In this document: piece by piece, positions 59,782 to 64,000 of the stretch
Layout: every line of letters begins with the position of its first letter
Numbering within the stretch: the stretch's first letter is position 1
DNA from: JAPOQD01 sp964620555
Lineage (GTDB): Bacteria > Pseudomonadota > Gammaproteobacteria > Pseudomonadales > Halieaceae
Direction of reading: 5' to 3'
Length of the DNA: 64,000 bases
NCBI GenBank assembly: GCA_964620555.1
Contig: CAZUGZ010000003.1
Coordinates: 20,452 to 84,451, forward strand
Notes under the pieces: model-generated
Told to the model about the DNA's origin: nothing
The model's input: the letters and a program-made list of their open reading frames with translations, nothing else
Database searches by the model: none
Translations under genes and position numbers: made by a program

Positions 59782-60967
59782 TGTTGGTGGCGAATTGTTA
59801 TTTCACCAATGATATCAAAGAGTTGGTAGTTGCCGCTTTCCGCAAGCAATATTACTCTCGGAGCAAATGAGAGATCTCTTTTTCCTACTTTTTGAGCTGC
59901 TGTCCACGCTAGTAAAACTGGCAAGACCCGGTGGAAGCCGTACCATCATTGCAGAGAACCTGCTACTCAAGCAACAACTGATCATTCATAGCAGATCTCG
60001 GCAGCGAGCACCCAATCTGAACACTCGTGATCGCGCCCTCTTCGGCTTCATGTCCCTTTTTCTATCACCCCGCCGAATGGCCCGGGCAGCAATCATCATC
60101 AAGCCATCCACCCTGCTCCATTTCCACAATGCACTGAAGAAGCGAAAGTATCGCGTGCTATATTCACCTCGTGGTGGCAAGAAGCCAGGGCCGAAGGGAC
60201 CATCCAAGGATGTCATCAAAGCCATCGTAGAGATGAAGCAGCGCAATCCACGATACGGCTGCCCACGCATTGCTCAGCAGATCAACCTGGCATTCGGTCT
60301 TGATCTCGATAAGGATATTGTCCGGCGTGTACTGGCTGACCACTACAAACCAGATCCCGCTGATCGCGGGCCTTCTTGGCTGACAACCCTCGGGCACGCA
60401 AAGGACAGTCTTTGGAGCGTAGACCTCTTCCGTGCTGAGTCAATCACACTGAAGACACATTGGATCCTGGTAGTGATGGATCAGTACACTCGCAGGATCA
60501 TTGGCTTTTCTGTCCATGCTGGGAACGTAGATGGGACCGTTGTCTGCCGCATGTTCAACGATGCTACATCTGGAGCAGGCTGGCCAGAACGACTCAGCTC
60601 CGACAACGACCCACTGTTTCAATATAATCGCTGGAAAGCCAATCCTAGGATTCTCGAAATTGAGGAGGTCAAATCCCTACCGCATGTCCCGAAGTCTCAC
60701 CCGTTCGTGGAACGGCTGATTGGTGGTGTGCGGCGAGAGTTACTGGATCAGACCTTCTTCTGGACGGCGACTGATCTGGAAAACAAGCTCAGGGATTATC
60801 AGGATCACTACAACGAGCATCGATGCCATTCCAGTCGGGATGGAGACACTCCTGTTTGTTCAGAAGGCGACAATATCGTCAGCCTGAACAACTACGGATG
60901 GAAGCAACACTGTCGCGGGCTATTTCAATTGCCGGTGGCGGCCTGAAGCGCTAATTCGCCAGGGACA
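59782..60967 (+). mobile_element. Intact insertion sequence with DDE transposase (about 1.19 kb)
   Basis: The ends are imperfect inverted repeats of 24 bases, both starting TGT and sharing TGGCGAATT and a terminal TTCA (59782-59805 and the complement of 60944-60967). The right repeat overlaps the transposase stop. No target-site duplication is evident (flanks differ). It lies directly after the ATPase gene. Confidence 0.6.
59867..60946 (+). CDS. IS transposase with integrase catalytic core
   Basis: 359 residues with an N-terminal region, helix-turn-helix-like segment (about 100-150; VIKAIVEMKQRNPRYGCPRI) and an rve core: Asp in WSVDLFRAES, Asp in LSSDNDPLF and Glu in SHPFVERLIGGVRRE, all at DDE spacing. 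Frame intact, so the element may be active. It is unrelated to the transposase fragments at 32.6 and 36.4 kb. Confidence 0.88.
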   Translation: MRDLFFLLFELLSTLVKLARPGGSRTIIAENLLLKQQLIIHSRSRQRAPNLNTRDRALFGFMSLFLSPRRMARAAIIIKPSTLLHFHNALKKRKYRVLYSPRGGKKPGPKGPSKDVIKAIVEMKQRNPRYGCPRIAQQINLAFGLDLDKDIVRRVLADHYKPDPADRGPSWLTTLGHAKDSLWSVDLFRAESITLKTHWILVVMDQYTRRIIGFSVHAGNVDGTVVCRMFNDATSGAGWPERLSSDNDPLFQYNRWKANPRILEIEEVKSLPHVPKSHPFVERLIGGVRRELLDQTFFWTATDLENKLRDYQDHYNEHRCHSSRDGDTPVCSEGDNIVSLNNYGWKQHCRGLFQLPVAA

Positions 60968-60994
60968 TGTATCACCACAACCGGACGAATTTAG

Positions 60995-61828
60995 CTAGCG
61001 TTTGCGTGCCTCGACGAAGACGTAGCCGCAGTTCGCGGCGGTCAACTGAATCAAGTTGTTGAAATATTCAATCGCCTCCTCTATCGTCTCTCCTTCATCT
61101 GGTTGTATTTGTCTGAGCCCGTCTTTGTGATGCTCCAGGCTGATACGTCCATTGATTGCCAAAGGCCCCGTGCAGAAAGACGTGACGTCCCTGGATTCCA
61201 GAAGGTCAAAACCTGCATCATCCAGCAAGCGAGGATAGTCTTCGGCACTGCCCCATTGATTCACGGCCAACTTATCAGTTTCTTCAATCCATTCCAGTGC
61301 CTCTTCACCCAGGGTTGTGATATCGGCAATCAACAGGTGCGCACCCGGTTTGAGAACGCGGGCGGCTTCCCGCAAACCCGATTCGCGGCCAATATGGAAG
61401 ATGGTTTCAAAAAACCAGCCTGCGTCAAAATGGTTGTCGGGGTAAGGTGTGTTATTGGCGTCAGCCAGTATAAATTCGACTTGATCACCTAATCCGGCTT
61501 GATTGGCGAATTGATTTGCGATGGGCACCTGGTACTCACAAATCGTCACGCCATTTAACCGGCATTGCTTTTGCGTTGCCAGCTTGATTCCGGGCCCGCC
61601 CAATCCACAGCCAAAATCGATGAAGCGCTGTCCCGGTTTGACCTGAGCCAATTCGATCATTTTCTGGGTCAACTTTCTCGAGCCGGATTCCATGCCGGCA
61701 TTCCTGTTTTCGTCGTCCCAGTAACCGACATGGACTTCGTCCCCACCGCTCAAATAGGCGTGAACGCGAAACAGGGCGCTGTCGTACAGTTCGTTGACGC
61801 CGTCTAAATCGGATTCATTATGAGACAT
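60995..61828 (-). CDS. Class I SAM-dependent methyltransferase
   Basis: 277 residues with the SAM-binding motif RFIDFGCGLGGPGIKLA, followed by VTICEYQVPIANQFA and the post-motifs ILADANNTPYPDNHFDAGWF and EAARVLKPGAHLLIADI. This is the small-molecule methyltransferase type (sterol, erythromycin or phytopigment-like). Substrate unknown. It begins 151 bases beyond the IS on the opposite strand. Confidence 0.88.
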   Translation of the reverse strand: MSHNESDLDGVNELYDSALFRVHAYLSGGDEVHVGYWDDENRNAGMESGSRKLTQKMIELAQVKPGQRFIDFGCGLGGPGIKLATQKQCRLNGVTICEYQVPIANQFANQAGLGDQVEFILADANNTPYPDNHFDAGWFFETIFHIGRESGLREAARVLKPGAHLLIADITTLGEEALEWIEETDKLAVNQWGSAEDYPRLLDDAGFDLLESRDVTSFCTGPLAINGRISLEHHKDGLRQIQPDEGETIEEAIEYFNNLIQLTAANCGYVFVEARKR

Positions 61829-62260
61829 TGTTATAGGACGGCCTCCGGTTTGCTCTACTCAGAGTCATCGCAGTACCTCCGCGTCCAGACCGGCACCCTG
61901 GCGCGGCCCAGTAGCTATAAGTATACTAAATTCACAAACTAGAAGACAAGCCATCCGCTCTCCACCCACCATTGCGGAGCGTAGGGTGTCGGGTTAATAC
62001 ATTTTGTTGCCTACGAGTTCATTGAAATAGGCACTGCCCCATTGTTTATGCGCTTGGCAACCGATTCCTAGATAATCGCTACCTGCGGGGCCTTGCTACT
62101 GCCGGCGCCGTCTCCGGTATCAGCTGGATGCGTAGCACCCATTTGTGAAGCTGTCTGGCCACCCAGGGCGACTGAGCAGCGTGCGCATAGCCCGGGAGAG
62201 AAAAGAGAATATTGTCTCCGGCAGGATGACAGGCTTGCTGCGCATTAACTCGTAATAAGC
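61829..62260. other. Gene-poor stretch with possible decayed frame
   Basis: About 430 bases. No intact gene. On the minus strand a 60-odd codon stretch with an internal TAA reads GCQAHKQWGSAYFNELVGNK, which looks like a decayed protein end, but I cannot name it. The rest looks like neutral intergenic DNA. Confidence 0.35.
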
Positions 62261-62413
62261 TTATTGCGCCACATCGGTTGCCAGTTGCCCGGTAGCCTCA
62301 AGTTCCTGCCGTACCAGTCTGAACACCACGATCCGACATCCTTCCCGGGCGAAAATTCTGACTAGCTCATTCCCCATGCCGCTGCCACCGCCTGTGATAA
62401 GTAGTGTTTCCAT
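62261..62413 (-). pseudogene. Truncated SDR (N-terminal 50 residues)
   Basis: ATG 62413 starts METLLITGGGSGMGNELVRI and ends ...ATGQLATDVAQ at TAA 62263-62261. This is the nucleotide-binding beta-alpha-beta unit (TGGGSGMGNE) of a short-chain dehydrogenase cut short; the catalytic Tyr-Lys part is absent. It lies 18 bases downstream of the monooxygenase gene, as an SDR partner of a Baeyer-Villiger enzyme often does, so the operon has decayed. Confidence 0.6.
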
Positions 62414-62431
62414 GTTTAATCCACGGCCCTG

Positions 62432-63880
62432 TCAACTGACAAGATACTCCTGCATGTCATCAACAGATAGACGATCCCTGTATTCTCCCATGGTGAGCGG
62501 CCAGTTGGTAACATGACGCCCGCTGGGCGCCCGGAAGTAGCCTTTTACATCCTCCTGGAAGGCGGCAATACCGGCGATAATGGCCTGCAATTCCTCGTTA
62601 AATTTTTTTTCTGCTTCAGGCTTTACCTCGATTCGGCTCTTGCTATGGCTGGCCATCTGCTCGAGCTTCTTAACAATATATTCAACTTGTGCCTCAAGCA
62701 TATAGATCAGCGAACCCGTATTTGTGTTCGGACCATAGAGCATAAACAGGTTGGGAAAACCCTGGGTGGTAATGCCCTTATAGGCCCGTGCTCCTTCTTT
62801 CCAGGCTTCATGGATACTCAGCTTGCTCACCCCAACGACATCTATCGTGGACATGAAGCGGCTGCCCTGGAACCCCGTCGCCAATACCAGCGTATCAGCT
62901 TGGTAGAGGCTGCCGTCATTGGTAATTACCCCTTGTTCAGCAACTCGCTCTATAGGCTTGGTGACCAGGGCAACCTTATCGTCATTGAATATCGGGTAAT
63001 AATCATTGGACAGCAGTATCCGCTTTGCGCCGATCAGATACTTTGGTGCTAGCTTCTCACGTATGTCAAGGTCCTTAATCACTGATAGATTCTGTTCACA
63101 AGCCGCTTCCAGATTTTCCGTGTGAGAGCCTTCAGGATTGTAGATCAGAGCCGCAGTGTTTTCCGCCCAGGAGAACAGTTCTTCACGTGCTCTCTGGGTT
63201 ATCTCGGGGTTCGAACGCATCTGCTCGAGCTGTTCAGTCGTATAGGGCGTATCATCCTTGGGCAATATCCAGTTGGGTGTGCGTTGGAAAATGACAAGCT
63301 CTTCTACCTCAGGTCGTATCGCCGGAGCAATCTGCACCGCACTGGCAGCCGAACCTATTAGCGCGACCTTGCGCCCCTTCAGGCTGTGTTCATGGTTCCA
63401 CCGGGCCGCGTGAAACTGTGTGCCTGCGAAACTCTCCTGGCCTGCTAACTTTGGTGTATAGGGTTCGTTATGCATTCCCTGGGCGGAAACCACAAAGTTT
63501 GCCGACACGGTCCCGCCCGCAACGGTTGTCACAACCCAGCGGGTGTCGGTCTCGCTCCAGACCATATCACTTACACGGCTGTAGAAGCGGATGTACTGCA
63601 TAAGGTCATACTTATCCGCAATACCCTGCATGTACTGCAAAATCTCAGGTTGATCCGCGAAAGGTCTGCTCCAGTCGAGCTTCTGCTCGAAACTGAAAGA
63701 ATAGAGCGCAGACGCGATATCGCATTGGCAACCCGGATAGGTATTCCAGTACCAGGTCCCGCCAACCTTGTCGCCCGCCTCTAGGATGACGAAATCGTCT
63801 ATGTCAGCCTCCTTCAATTTGATGGCCATGCATAAACCACCGGGGCCTGCCCCTACAATCACGATCATGGTGTGTCCCAT
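62432..63880 (-). CDS. Baeyer-Villiger-type flavin monooxygenase
   Basis: 482 residues from ATG 63880 with GGGGGAGAT upstream. FAD motif VIVGAGPGGLCMAIKL, GGTWYWNTYPGCQCD, and NADPH motif VALIGSAASAVQIAPAI. The BVMO fingerprint appears as FAGTQFHAARWNHE (FxGxxxHxxxW with Asn in place of the usual Pro/Asp). Insertion of oxygen next to a ketone is the expected reaction. It is on the same strand as the SDR remnant downstream and the SDR cut by the window edge upstream. Confidence 0.9.
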   Translation of the reverse strand: MGHTMIVIVGAGPGGLCMAIKLKEADIDDFVILEAGDKVGGTWYWNTYPGCQCDIASALYSFSFEQKLDWSRPFADQPEILQYMQGIADKYDLMQYIRFYSRVSDMVWSETDTRWVVTTVAGGTVSANFVVSAQGMHNEPYTPKLAGQESFAGTQFHAARWNHEHSLKGRKVALIGSAASAVQIAPAIRPEVEELVIFQRTPNWILPKDDTPYTTEQLEQMRSNPEITQRAREELFSWAENTAALIYNPEGSHTENLEAACEQNLSVIKDLDIREKLAPKYLIGAKRILLSNDYYPIFNDDKVALVTKPIERVAEQGVITNDGSLYQADTLVLATGFQGSRFMSTIDVVGVSKLSIHEAWKEGARAYKGITTQGFPNLFMLYGPNTNTGSLIYMLEAQVEYIVKKLEQMASHSKSRIEVKPEAEKKFNEELQAIIAGIAAFQEDVKGYFRAPSGRHVTNWPLTMGEYRDRLSVDDMQEYLVS

Positions 63881-63913
63881 CAATCTATCTCCCCCAATTC
63901 AGAAACTGTCCAC

Positions 63914-64000
63914 TCAGGTGATACACTGCCCTCCATCGGCCAGCACATCAGAACCGACCATAAAGCTGGAGAGATCGGAGGCGAGAAATGTCACGACACC
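63914..64000 (-). CDS. Short-chain dehydrogenase, C-terminal 28 residues (window edge)
   Basis: The frame enters from the right edge and reads GVVTFLASDLSSFMVGSDVL then ADGGQCIT and a TGA at 63916-63914. This is the end of a classical SDR (xxFLASDxSSF(M/I)xGxxxxxDGG). It ends 33 bases upstream of the monooxygenase start on the same strand, so it is probably in its operon. The rest lies outside the window. Confidence 0.8.
   Translation of the reverse strand, partial: GVVTFLASDLSSFMVGSDVLADGGQCIT

Overview
The window looks like chromosome of an aerobic, GC-rich gammaproteobacterium. The queA-tgt pair, CspA, a gamma carbonic anhydrase, an RND efflux operon and the high density of acyl-CoA dehydrogenases, crotonases and P450s resemble marine oil- and sterol-associated groups such as Halieaceae or Spongiibacteraceae. 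That taxon is an inference from gene content only.

Layout. (1) 1-5115: TetR-controlled RND efflux operon and a gene cut by the window edge. (2) 5.2-32.5 kb: a catabolic supercluster. It holds two acyl-CoA dehydrogenases, three crotonases, a MaoC hydratase, a 17beta-HSD4-like SDR, a fused 2-oxoacid:ferredoxin oxidoreductase, a ring-hydroxylating dioxygenase (alpha and beta) with Rieske ferredoxin and ferredoxin reductase, an extradiol dioxygenase, a metal amidohydrolase, a class III CoA-transferase, a bile-acid-type transporter, a GST and a TetR regulator. (3) 32.6-36.7 kb: an AT-rich island with one MMPL/RND-type exporter gene, framed by two decayed copies of one insertion sequence. (4) 36.8-51.1 kb: the catabolic theme resumes with an AtuA pair, three acyl-CoA dehydrogenases, two P450s, an acyl-CoA ligase, a luciferase-like oxidoreductase, a haloalkane-dehalogenase-like hydrolase, two small oxidase subunits and a methylglutaconyl-CoA-hydratase-like crotonase. 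(5) 51.1-57.6 kb: housekeeping genes (Pta, citrate-synthase family, Csp, gamma-CA, Nif3-like, tgt, queA, an acidic repeat protein). (6) 57.7-64 kb: tRNA-Leu(CAA) followed by a patchwork of integration scars, an AAA/DUF4143 ATPase, an intact IS, a methyltransferase, a Baeyer-Villiger-type monooxygenase and SDR fragments.

How the genes fit together: the set could activate (CoA ligase), hydroxylate (P450s, Rieske dioxygenase), cleave (extradiol enzyme) and beta-oxidise (ACADs, crotonases, MaoC, SDR) a hydrophobic aromatic or terpenoid/steroid-like compound. No thiolase lies in the window and the substrate cannot be read from the sequence.

The most striking signal is a family of 18-bp inverted repeats of form NTATAAC-N4-GTTATAN (with variants). 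They sit almost only in promoter regions of the catabolic genes, in several cases exactly in the spacer between recognisable -35 and -10 boxes. They look like operators of one regulon, perhaps of the TetR protein encoded at 27697-28317.
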